From: Rickettsiales bacterium
GTDB lineage: Bacteria; Pseudomonadota; Alphaproteobacteria; Rickettsiales; UBA1997
Assembly: GCA_947496905.1 (NCBI GenBank)
Contig: CANMEW010000049.1
Location: forward strand, 1 to 9,081
Direction of reading: 5' to 3'
DNA length: 9,081 nt
The notes under the pieces: model-generated
Database searches by the model: none
Told to the model about the DNA's origin: nothing
What the model saw: only the letters and a program-made list of their open reading frames with translations
Made by a program: the position numbers and the translations under genes
In this document: positions 1 to 6,762 of the stretch, piece after piece
Layout of the letters: every line of letters starts with the position of its first letter
Numbering within the stretch: position 1 is the stretch's first letter

Positions 1-351
1 CCGGCAATTGTGGTGGCAATTTTGGTAAATATTCGTCACTTAAAAAAAAGTGAGAGCGAACGAAATCTGATGAGACGCAATGTTGAGAAGCTGAAAATCG
101 GATTAAAAAAAATCGGAGCGAAAATTGTCGAAAATGAATCGCACATTATTTCCGTAAAAATAGGCGACGCCTCTAAGGCGAAAGCAGTTTCCAAACGCTT
201 GCTTAACGAGTTCAACATTTACGTTCAGCACATTAATTACCCCACAGTTGTCAAGGGCGATGAGAGGTTACGCATTACTGTCACACCGCTCCATGATGAT
301 GAGATGATTAAAAATTTACTTTCGGCACTAGAGGTAACTTTAAAAATTTAG
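1..351 (+). CDS. hemA: 5-aminolevulinate synthase, C-terminal fragment (gene runs off the left edge)
   Basis: The frame is open from base 1 and ends at TAG 349-351, so this is the last 116 residues of a longer protein, not a small gene starting at the GTG at 10. The fragment begins with PAIVVAILVNIRHLK, which matches the PPA...A-IRHLK helix of ALA synthases. It ends with the family's C-terminal signature YVQHINYPTVVKGDERLRITVTPLH, seen in close form in alphaproteobacterial HemA (YVQPINYPTVPRGTERLRITPTPLH). The enzyme is a cytosolic PLP-dependent alpha-oxoamine synthase that condenses glycine and succinyl-CoA to 5-aminolevulinate, the first step of heme synthesis by the C4 pathway. The catalytic lysine lies outside the window. 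The closely related families KBL and BioF share the fold, but the INYPTV and RLRIT-TPLH wording favours HemA. hom follows after 3 nt. Confidence 0.93.
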   Translation, partial: PAIVVAILVNIRHLKKSESERNLMRRNVEKLKIGLKKIGAKIVENESHIISVKIGDASKAKAVSKRLLNEFNIYVQHINYPTVVKGDERLRITVTPLHDDEMIKNLLSALEVTLKI

Positions 352-354
352 AGG

Positions 355-1626
355 ATGAAAAAATTAAAAATTGGACTTGCTGGCTTGGGAATTGTTGGCA
401 AGGGCGTTTACGAAATTCTTAAAAAAGACGCTGAATTGCTCGCCAAGCGCAGTGGTGTAAATATTGAAGTGGCGGCGGTTTCGGCGCGTAGTAAAAAAGA
501 TTTTATTGATGCGGGAATAAAGTTTTATCCAGACGCAATTGACCTCGCTACTGATCCAGAAATTGATGTTATTGTTGAGGTGATTGGTGGCGGTGGAGTG
601 GCTAAAAACCTGATTGAAGCTGCTTTAAAAAATGGCAAAAAAATCGTTACCGCCAATAAAGCTCTGATTGCTGAAAGTGGTTTTGAATTGGCGCAACTAG
701 CTGAAAAGGTCGGAAGTCAGGTTGCTTATGAAGCCTCTTTTGCTGGGGCGACGCCAATAATAAAAATTTTTAAAGAAGGTTTGGCGGCGAATGAAATCAA
801 AGAATTTTACGCCATTTTAAATGGCACCTGCAATTTCATTTTAACCAAAATGAAAAATGAAAATCTTGATTTTGCCTCGGCACTCAAGGAGGCGCAAGAT
901 TTAGGTTATGCAGAATCTGACCCAACTTTTGACATTAAGGGGATCGACACTGCTCACAAATTAACAATCTTGGCGGCAATCGCATCTGGCGCAAAGCCAG
1001 TATTTAAGGGGATTCACATCGAGGGTGTGGATGAGGTGACAATCGAGGACATCAATTTGGCGGATGAGCTTGGCTACAAAATTAAACTTTTAGCTATTTA
1101 CAAAAATTTGGATGAAGGCACTCAGCAAGCGGTTTATCCGGCTTTAATCAAGAGTTCTGAAAAAATTTCTCAGGTTGATTCAGCCTTCAACGCAATTCTA
1201 ACCAGAGCTTCAAATGCTGGATGGAACTTCGTTGTTGGTTCCGGCGCAGGTAGCCTTCCAACCGCATCAGCAATAGTTGCAGACTTAGTTGACATCGCAA
1301 CTAACCGACTGTCGCCAATGTTTTCTGTGAAAAGTGCAGACCTACTTGAAAGTAAGATCGCAAAAATTTCTCAGAGATTTGGGCAATATTTCTTGAAAAT
1401 ATTGGTGAATAAAAATGCGGCACAAAAAACCAATTTAGCGGAAGAGATTTTTGGTTCAAAAATTGAAGTCGAAAAAGTTGTTTTTCTCGACAAGGGCGAG
1501 GAGATTTTATGTGGTTTTCTGACTGGTGAACAAATGGAGCAAAACGTGTTAGACATCTTCCGAAATTTTGATCCAACTCTAGTTAAATCCGCAAAATTTT
1601 TGCGGGTCGAAACCACTAATTTTTAA
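355..1626 (+). CDS. hom: homoserine dehydrogenase (monofunctional, with divergent ACT domain)
   Basis: This 423-residue protein has the size and order of a monofunctional homoserine dehydrogenase. It should reduce aspartate-4-semialdehyde to homoserine with NAD(P)H in the cytosol, at the branch to threonine and methionine. The Rossmann glycine motif GLAGLGIVG is at residues 7-15. TANKA carries the conserved lysine 102, NGTCNFILTKM and YAESDPTFDIKG follow, and DTAHK holds the catalytic pair D198 and K202. A later block, GSGAGSLPTASAIVADLVDIA, ends the catalytic part. Residues from about 345 to the end resemble an ACT domain (YFLKILV...FLRVE), but the usual D-x-PG ligand loop is missing. ATG 355 is chosen because the N-terminal MKKLKIGLAGLG aligns with the family. 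GAGG at 351-354 abuts the ATG, too close for a good ribosome site, so coupling to hemA is likely. No kinase domain is fused. Confidence 0.95.
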   Translation: MKKLKIGLAGLGIVGKGVYEILKKDAELLAKRSGVNIEVAAVSARSKKDFIDAGIKFYPDAIDLATDPEIDVIVEVIGGGGVAKNLIEAALKNGKKIVTANKALIAESGFELAQLAEKVGSQVAYEASFAGATPIIKIFKEGLAANEIKEFYAILNGTCNFILTKMKNENLDFASALKEAQDLGYAESDPTFDIKGIDTAHKLTILAAIASGAKPVFKGIHIEGVDEVTIEDINLADELGYKIKLLAIYKNLDEGTQQAVYPALIKSSEKISQVDSAFNAILTRASNAGWNFVVGSGAGSLPTASAIVADLVDIATNRLSPMFSVKSADLLESKIAKISQRFGQYFLKILVNKNAAQKTNLAEEIFGSKIEVEKVVFLDKGEEILCGFLTGEQMEQNVLDIFRNFDPTLVKSAKFLRVETTNF

Positions 1627-1644
1627 ATTTTTTTGGTAGGTTAA

Positions 1645-3804
1645 ATGACTGATTTTTTACTCGAGATTTTAAGCGAAGAAATTCCTGCCGTAATGCAAAA
1701 ATCGGCAGCAGAAAATTTTCTACGAATTGCCTCCGAAACTTTCGCTAAAAGCGGACTCACCTACGACTTCTCTCAAATCAAAACATTCATCACTCCTCGT
1801 CGATTAGCCCTTGTCATTAGCGGCTTAAAACCAACTCAAGAAATTCCAGAAACTCAAAAAATTGGTCCCAAAATTAATGCCGACAAAAAAGCCATTGAAG
1901 GGTTTTTGAGGTCGGTTGGATTGAGTAATGAATCCGAATTGAAGAGAATCGACAATGCTGGGCAGGCATGCTACGCCTATATCAAACCCGCTTTTGAAAT
2001 TAAAACTTCTGAAATCATCAAAGGTTCTTTGCTGCAAATTTTGCAAAAAATGACCGGTACTTGGACAAAATTAATGAGATGGGATGTCGATGGAGATCTT
2101 CAGCCGCGCTGGATCAGACCAATTCGTAATGTCGCCTGCATGCTTGGTTCTGAGGTGATTGATGTCGATTTCGCGGGATTAAAATCAAACAATCTAACTT
2201 TTGGACATTTTTTAAAAAGCCATGAAACATTGGTAATAAAGGACGTGGTAGATTACCGTACGCTGCTTGAAAAAAATTTAGTCATTCTGGATCAGGTGCA
2301 AAGAAAGAAAAAAATCATCGAACAAATTGCAAAAATTACATCTGAGCTTCAGCTGGATTTAATTGATGAAGAAAAATCTCCACTTCTCGACGAGGTGGTT
2401 GGTCTCTGCGAATGGCCTACAGCATTGGTTGGATCGATCGATCAGAAATTCTTAGATTTACCGGACGAGGTTTTAATTCTAACATTAAAGCTCAATCAAA
2501 GATATTTTTGCCTCAAGAATAGCGAAGGAATCCTGTCGTCAAAATTTATTTTCGTGGTTAATTCTACCGACAGCTCCAACCAAAAAAAAATTATTCAAGA
2601 CAACGAGAAGTTAGTTTGCGCTCGCTTAAGTGATGCCGAATTTTTCATTTCAGAAGATCTCAAAAAGCCTCTATTTTCAATGGTTGATGAGCTTAAAAAA
2701 GTTATTTTTCACCAAAAGCTTGGGTCGGTTTACAGTAAGGTAAAACGCTTAAATGCTTTGTCGAAATTTCTCTCCATTTTCATTCCGCATTGCTCACTTT
2801 CTTTGGCGGAAAGATCTGCTGATTTATGCAAGGCTGACTTAGTCACTAAGGCCGTTGCAGAGCTACCAGAGCTACAGGGAAAGATCGGTAGTTTCTATGC
2901 TCACAAGCAAAAGGAAGATAAAAAAATTGTTGCTGCAATCTACGAGCATTACTTGCCACTCGGTCCAAGTTCAGAATTACCAAAAACCGCGCTCGGAATA
3001 ATGCTCTCTATCGCCGATAAAATGGACTCAATAGTTGGATTTTTTTTGGCGAACGAAAAGCCTACGAGTTCTAGAGATCCTTATGCCCTAAGGCGTGCAG
3101 CGCTTGGAATTATTAGAATTTCTTTCCAAGAGAAAATCGCTTTTCCAATCAGAATTTTGATCGAAAAATCTCTAAATAGTTACCAAGCGAAATTGGTGAA
3201 GGATCTTTTGAAAGATGGGGAAGGGGGGTTTAACGAAAAGAAAAAAAATCTCGTTGAGGAAATTATTAAATTTTTTGTCGAAAGGCTAAAAGTTTATCTC
3301 AAGGAAAATGAGCTGCTGAGGCAGGACATCATTAACGCCGTGATCGATGAATATGTTCGAAATCTTGAAGCGCATAAATATTTCGACATTCTTTACCTCG
3401 CTAAAAAAATTAAATTTTTAGACGGTTTTGTAAAAAATTCTGAGCATCAAAAAATTATCGAGCTCTACAAAAGGTCGGTGAATATTCTAGCAATTGAGGA
3501 GAAGAAAGACGGAAAAGAATATCGTGGCAAGCCTTCTAGGCTAAGCTTCAAAACCAAATATGAGCGCATCCTTTACCGGCGTATCAAACAAATTTCTTCT
3601 AGTTTTAAGAAGCTGATTATTCGCGGTGAATTTGAATCAGCCTTCAAATTGTTGAATATTTTAGAAATCCCACTCTCTCACTTTTTTGATCATGTCATGG
3701 TCAATGACGAAGATCTTGATCTGCGTGAAAATCGCCTGCTACTACTTTCAAAAATTCGTAGTTTGTTCAATGAGGTGGCCGACCTTAATGCGATCGAAGT
3801 TTAA
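1645..3804 (+). CDS. glyS: glycine--tRNA ligase, beta subunit
   Basis: This is the 719-residue beta subunit of the bacterial alpha2beta2 glycyl-tRNA synthetase, slightly longer than the common size of about 690. The start MTDFLLEILSEEIPA is the family N terminus, and GGTAGG at 1635-1640 gives a ribosome site four bases before the ATG. Diagnostic blocks are RWIRPIRN, FGHFL, PELQG (residues 408-412), YEHY (433-436) and PTSSRDPYALRR (473-484) in the HD-like core. The C-terminal DALR-type anticodon-binding domain ends in FFDHVMVN (680-687) and NRLLLLSKI. The beta subunit binds and positions the tRNA, while the active site for glycine activation is formed by the alpha subunit GlyQ. glyQ is not in the window: hom occupies the position 18 nt upstream where glyQ is often found. 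A tRNA-Gly gene follows. A9 (2582-2590), T8 (3040-3047) and A8 (3241-3248) runs occur inside it without breaking the frame. Confidence 0.96.
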   Translation: MTDFLLEILSEEIPAVMQKSAAENFLRIASETFAKSGLTYDFSQIKTFITPRRLALVISGLKPTQEIPETQKIGPKINADKKAIEGFLRSVGLSNESELKRIDNAGQACYAYIKPAFEIKTSEIIKGSLLQILQKMTGTWTKLMRWDVDGDLQPRWIRPIRNVACMLGSEVIDVDFAGLKSNNLTFGHFLKSHETLVIKDVVDYRTLLEKNLVILDQVQRKKKIIEQIAKITSELQLDLIDEEKSPLLDEVVGLCEWPTALVGSIDQKFLDLPDEVLILTLKLNQRYFCLKNSEGILSSKFIFVVNSTDSSNQKKIIQDNEKLVCARLSDAEFFISEDLKKPLFSMVDELKKVIFHQKLGSVYSKVKRLNALSKFLSIFIPHCSLSLAERSADLCKADLVTKAVAELPELQGKIGSFYAHKQKEDKKIVAAIYEHYLPLGPSSELPKTALGIMLSIADKMDSIVGFFLANEKPTSSRDPYALRRAALGIIRISFQEKIAFPIRILIEKSLNSYQAKLVKDLLKDGEGGFNEKKKNLVEEIIKFFVERLKVYLKENELLRQDIINAVIDEYVRNLEAHKYFDILYLAKKIKFLDGFVKNSEHQKIIELYKRSVNILAIEEKKDGKEYRGKPSRLSFKTKYERILYRRIKQISSSFKKLIIRGEFESAFKLLNILEIPLSHFFDHVMVNDEDLDLRENRLLLLSKIRSLFNEVADLNAIEV

Positions 3805-3817
3805 AAAAGTTTCAACG

Positions 3818-3846
3818 TTGCAAATTACTTTTCTGCTTCTTAGGTT
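3818..3846 (+). promoter_or_regulatory. candidate promoter for tRNA-Gly
   Basis: TTGCAA at 3818-3823 and TAGGTT at 3841-3846 are separated by exactly 17 bases, and the predicted start would lie about 10 bases upstream of the tRNA. A GC-rich stretch (CCGCG) directly follows the -10 hexamer, as in discriminators of stringently controlled stable-RNA promoters. The -10 hexamer matches TATAAT at only three positions, so this is weak. Read-through from glyS is equally possible, since no terminator is visible in 3805-3862. Confidence 0.25.
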
Positions 3847-3862
3847 CCGCGTCCACGCACAA

Positions 3863-3937
<75 letters not shown>

Positions 3938-3941
3938 TCTT

Positions 3942-3972
3942 CTCTCCCCCCTCACAACCTCTCCCTCCTCAC
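3942..3972 (+). repeat. 14-nt imperfect direct repeat, pyrimidine-rich
   Basis: CTCTCCCCCCTCAC (3942-3955) is repeated as CTCTCCCTCCTCAC (3959-3972), 13 of 14 bases identical with a period of 17 bases. Both copies lie in an almost purine-free tract between the 3' end of tRNA-Gly and gltA. The function is unknown. It could simply be a small duplication in a low-complexity tract. Confidence 0.6.
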
Positions 3973-3999
3973 GAATCCTTAAGAGGAGCGGATCTGCTC
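3965..3999 (+). promoter_or_regulatory. two overlapping small hairpins in the gltA leader
   Basis: CTCCTC (3965-3970) can pair with GAGGAG (3983-3988) around a 12-base loop. GAGC (3986-3989) can pair with GCTC (3996-3999) around GGATCT. Both use bases 3986-3988, so the two stems exclude each other. Neither is followed by a T run, so this is not an intrinsic terminator. Stems this short arise often by chance. It is recorded because it fills most of the structured part of the 93-nt spacer before gltA. Confidence 0.2.
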
Positions 4000-4030
4000 A
4001 CATCTGAAATCCACAACAACAAAATTTAAA

Positions 4031-5320
4031 ATGACTCAATTCGCCAAGCTTACATTGCCGAATGGCAAGGAAATTAATTTGCCAATTCGTGAGGCAACCA
4101 TTGGTCAAAATGTGATCGACATTACCTCGCTCTACAAAGAGAGTGGCATGTTCACCTACGATCCGGGCTTTCTTGCCACTGCTTCATGCGAGTCAAAAAT
4201 AACTTTTATTGATGGTGATCAGGGTGTCTTGCGGCATGGTGGTTACTCAATCGAAGAGCTCGCGAAAAAAAGCGAATATTTGGAAGTGGCATACCTTCTT
4301 TTGAATCACGAATTGCCAACGAATCAGCAATACCGCGAATTGCGAAGTGGCATCATCAGAAACATGTTGGTTCATGAGCAAATCGGAATTCTCTACCGCG
4401 GCTTCCCAAGGCGTGCGCATCCAATGGCAATTCTTGTTGGAGCGGTTGCTTCACTTTCCGCATTTTACCACGAAACAATGAACATCGCGACGCCTGAAGG
4501 TAGGATGGACGTGGTTTACAAGATCATCGCCAAAATGCCGACACTTGCGGCAATGGCTTACAAATATTCTATTGGCGAGCCAATTATTTACCCAAACAAG
4601 GAATATGGTTTTGCGGAGAATTTTCTGCACATGCTCTTCGACAAGCCAAATCACCAGCACAAGGTCAGTCCAACAATTGCGAAGGCGATGGAAATGATTT
4701 TTGTTTTACATGCCGACCATGAACAAAATGCTTCGACCTCAACAGTGCGCTTGGCGGGCTCGTCTGGAGCTAATCCATTCGCGTGCATCGGAGCGGGAAT
4801 TTCTTCGCTTTGGGGTCCGGCGCATGGTGGTGCGAATGAGGAGGTGATTGAAATGCTGCAAGAAATCGGCACGAAGGAGCGTATTCCAGAATTTATTAAT
4901 CGCGCCAAAGATAAAAATGATTCCTTCCGTCTAATGGGCTTCGGGCACAGGGTTTACAAGAATTACGATCCTCGTGCGGCGGTGTTGAAAAAAGCCTGCG
5001 ACGAAGTTTTGGGAGAGCTTGGCATCAAGGATCCGCTCCTCGACATCGCAATTGAGCTCGAAAAAATTGCGCTTAATGACGATTATTTCGTGTCACGAAA
5101 ACTTTTCCCTAATGTCGATTTCTACTCCGGAATCATCTACAAAGCCTTGGGTATTCCAAGTAATTTATTTACGGTGATTTTTGCTATTGCGCGCTCTGCT
5201 GGGTGGGTTTCGCAATGGAAGGAGATGATTGAGGATCCGGCGTTTAAAATTGGCAGACCTCGCCAACTCTACACCGGACATGTGCAAAGAGATTACGTTG
5301 ATTTGGCTTTGAGGAAGTAA
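4031..5320 (+). CDS. gltA: citrate synthase (type II, hexameric class)
   Basis: This 429-residue protein matches the length and sequence of Gram-negative citrate synthase. It condenses oxaloacetate and acetyl-CoA to citrate, the entry step of the TCA cycle, in the cytosol. The catalytic residues are H265 in WGPAHGGANE, H306 in MGFGHRVYKNYDPRA and D363 in NVDFYSG, one position on from E. coli H264, H305 and D362. LHADHEQNAST and the C-terminal RPRQLYTGH are also conserved. The N-terminal extension with FTYDPGFLATASCESKITFIDGDQGVLRHGGY is the beta-rich domain of the type II enzymes that NADH inhibits in E. coli. The start gives the family N terminus. No Shine-Dalgarno motif precedes it: the last 20 bases are A/C/T-rich without G. 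Transcription may come from the tRNA region, as no clear promoter is seen in the 93-nt spacer. A strong terminator follows. Confidence 0.98.
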   Translation: MTQFAKLTLPNGKEINLPIREATIGQNVIDITSLYKESGMFTYDPGFLATASCESKITFIDGDQGVLRHGGYSIEELAKKSEYLEVAYLLLNHELPTNQQYRELRSGIIRNMLVHEQIGILYRGFPRRAHPMAILVGAVASLSAFYHETMNIATPEGRMDVVYKIIAKMPTLAAMAYKYSIGEPIIYPNKEYGFAENFLHMLFDKPNHQHKVSPTIAKAMEMIFVLHADHEQNASTSTVRLAGSSGANPFACIGAGISSLWGPAHGGANEEVIEMLQEIGTKERIPEFINRAKDKNDSFRLMGFGHRVYKNYDPRAAVLKKACDEVLGELGIKDPLLDIAIELEKIALNDDYFVSRKLFPNVDFYSGIIYKALGIPSNLFTVIFAIARSAGWVSQWKEMIEDPAFKIGRPRQLYTGHVQRDYVDLALRK

Positions 5321-5348
5321 TCCTGAATAAATCTCTACTACGAAAACA

Positions 5349-5390
5349 AAAAAACCTCGGCCTCAAATTTTTTGAAGCCGAGGTTTTTAT
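5349..5390. terminator. bidirectional rho-independent terminator
   Basis: The arms AAAACCTCGGC (5351-5361) and GCCGAGGTTTT (5377-5387) pair perfectly. After one mismatch the stem continues as TCAAA/TTTGA (5363-5367 with 5371-5375), closing on a three-base loop. The stem is followed by TTTTTATTTT on the plus strand, and the preceding A-rich tract gives a T run on the minus strand. It lies 30 nt after the gltA stop and 24 nt from the end of the convergent transferase gene, so it probably ends transcripts from both sides. Confidence 0.93.
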
Positions 5391-5411
5391 TTTGGTTAGA
5401 CATTCTTACAA

Positions 5412-6083
5412 CTACAGGCTGAAGCTCATCGTTAGTAGGTGAGATTTTTTTCTTTCGATGAATGACTTGAAGAGATCTTCATAATCGGATGGAAGAGCCT
5501 TGTGCAGAGATCCCCTGGTGACTGCGCCCTCAACGTAGGAGGCGACATTTTTGTAAAGATCAAAAATTTCCAAAGTGAATTTATTGTCGATGAAAGTCAG
5601 TGGCTTAAAAACTGATGCCATGCAAATGTCGACCAGTAAAAATTTATTTCCATCGAAGTAGGGATTAAACTTCATGTATTTGTCGAAGATGGCCAATCTT
5701 GCGACGATCTCAGCTTTTTTGATGTCGAATTGTTCTTGGTTCTGAGCAAAAATCATGCCGAAAGTTCCAGCTAAAATTCCGCTGCTAAATTCCATCCAAG
5801 AACGGTGCCACGCTTTGGTGTAAGGATCTTGCGGATGAAGAGGAATTTCCGGAAAAGCCTCTTCGAGATATTCGCAAATGGCGAGTGATTCAAATAGCAC
5901 TTTGTCTCCAACGTAAAGCAGTGGAACCTTCCCCAAAGGAGAATCTTTCAAAAACCAATCTGGCTTGTTAGCGAGATCAACTTCAACTTTTTCGTAGGGA
6001 ATATTTTTTTCGATTAGCACCATTTCAACGCGATGGCAGTAAGGAGAAAAGCGAGATGCGGCTAGTTTAATTTTGTCAGGCAT
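5412..6083 (-). CDS. glutathione S-transferase family protein
   Basis: This is a 223-residue soluble protein with the two-domain GST layout. The N-terminal thioredoxin-like half contains SRFSPYCHRVEMVL (residues 10-23). Ser13 at the start of SPYC is the likely catalytic position, with Cys16 three residues on. The cis-proline is P54 in LGKVPLLYV, and the glutathione gamma-glutamyl contact E65-S66 is in FESLAICEYLEE. The C-terminal half is helical. Its N-capping box, usually S/T-x-x-D, reads FLLVD, with Leu in place of Ser/Thr. The LKDSPLGKVPLL wording resembles omega-like or tau-like bacterial GSTs; SspA is a less likely alternative because it is a transcription factor with a non-catalytic site. 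The substrate cannot be inferred. The gene follows ccmA by 34 nt on the same strand and probably shares its transcript. No Shine-Dalgarno motif is present. Confidence 0.88.
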   Translation of the reverse strand: MPDKIKLAASRFSPYCHRVEMVLIEKNIPYEKVEVDLANKPDWFLKDSPLGKVPLLYVGDKVLFESLAICEYLEEAFPEIPLHPQDPYTKAWHRSWMEFSSGILAGTFGMIFAQNQEQFDIKKAEIVARLAIFDKYMKFNPYFDGNKFLLVDICMASVFKPLTFIDNKFTLEIFDLYKNVASYVEGAVTRGSLHKALPSDYEDLFKSFIERKKSHLLTMSFSL

Positions 6084-6117
6084 TTTGTTTTTGGTTAGGT
6101 TGGATTGGGTGGGGGGG

Positions 6118-6726
6118 TTAAGTGTAGTCTTCTAAATTAAGTTTGGGTCCGAGATCAAAAAACATTTCATCGTGGGTTGCGATGATTACTAGTCCATCTT
6201 CTCCAATTCTAGATTTGATCAGTCCGTGAAGTTTTACTTTCCCCTCCTTGTCTAAATTATTTGAAGGCTCATCTAGTAACCAAAGGGTTGCAGGGCAGGC
6301 AAGTAGCTTTGCCAAAATCACTCGCCTTTGCCAACCGGCAGAAAGATTTTTTATTTTTTCGTCAGCTAAATTTGTTAGTCCAAAAAAATTTAAAGCTGAC
6401 GGAATCGCGATTTCAGTGTCTGCAAGGCGGGCAAAAAAAAGTAAATTTTCTGCAACAGTCAGTTCGGATTTTAGAAAATTTTTGTGACCAAGAAACTGCG
6501 TGTCTCCGTTAAAATCGTCGCGAAAATTTTCGACATCATTACCGCCCCACAAAATTTTTCCTGTATTTGCTTGCGAAATTCCGGAGATAATTTTTAGCAA
6601 ACTAGTTTTTCCACAGCCATTTCTACCAGTAATGACGAGAGCTGATCCGGTGCTCACAGAAAAGCCTAAGCCAGAAAATATTTTTTTTCGGTCTTTGAGA
6701 AGTGAAAGATTTTCGATTGTTAGCAT
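6118..6726 (-). CDS. ccmA: cytochrome c biogenesis ATP-binding protein (heme handling ABC ATPase)
   Basis: This 202-residue protein is a single ABC ATPase domain, the usual CcmA size. Walker A is GRNGCGKT (34-41), the signature is LSAGWQRRV (128-136), Walker B is LWLLDEPSNNLD (148-159), and the switch histidine is H185 in IIATHDE. FLGHKNFLKSELTVAENL (78-95) matches the Q-loop region typical of CcmA (YLGH...LK-ELT--ENL), which separates it from general ABC ATPases. With CcmB and CcmC it would form the inner-membrane complex of system I cytochrome c maturation, where ATP hydrolysis releases holo-CcmE carrying heme. No ccmB follows: the next gene is a GST-family gene. GGAG lies 11 bases before the start codon. 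The promoter must lie in the 36-nt gap or inside the divergent esterase gene. Confidence 0.9.
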   Translation of the reverse strand: MLTIENLSLLKDRKKIFSGLGFSVSTGSALVITGRNGCGKTSLLKIISGISQANTGKILWGGNDVENFRDDFNGDTQFLGHKNFLKSELTVAENLLFFARLADTEIAIPSALNFFGLTNLADEKIKNLSAGWQRRVILAKLLACPATLWLLDEPSNNLDKEGKVKLHGLIKSRIGEDGLVIIATHDEMFFDLGPKLNLEDYT

Positions 6727-6762
6727 GCTCTTTTTGACTCCAACCTACTGATTTTATTGACC

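Noticed and set aside
1589..1605. CCGCAAAA/TTTTGCGG inverted repeat near the end of hom as a terminator
   Set aside because: It lies inside conserved hom codons, would leave a one-base loop unless the A/T pairs open, and no T run follows immediately; glyS appears to continue the operon.
2582..2590. A9 run in glyS as a possible frameshift or phase-variation site
   Set aside because: The frame is intact and the protein full length; similar A8 and T8 runs occur elsewhere in these AT-rich genes.
6521..6532. 12-base perfect palindrome CGAAAATTTTCG
   Set aside because: It is inside ccmA coding sequence, and A/T-run palindromes are expected often in this AT-rich composition.
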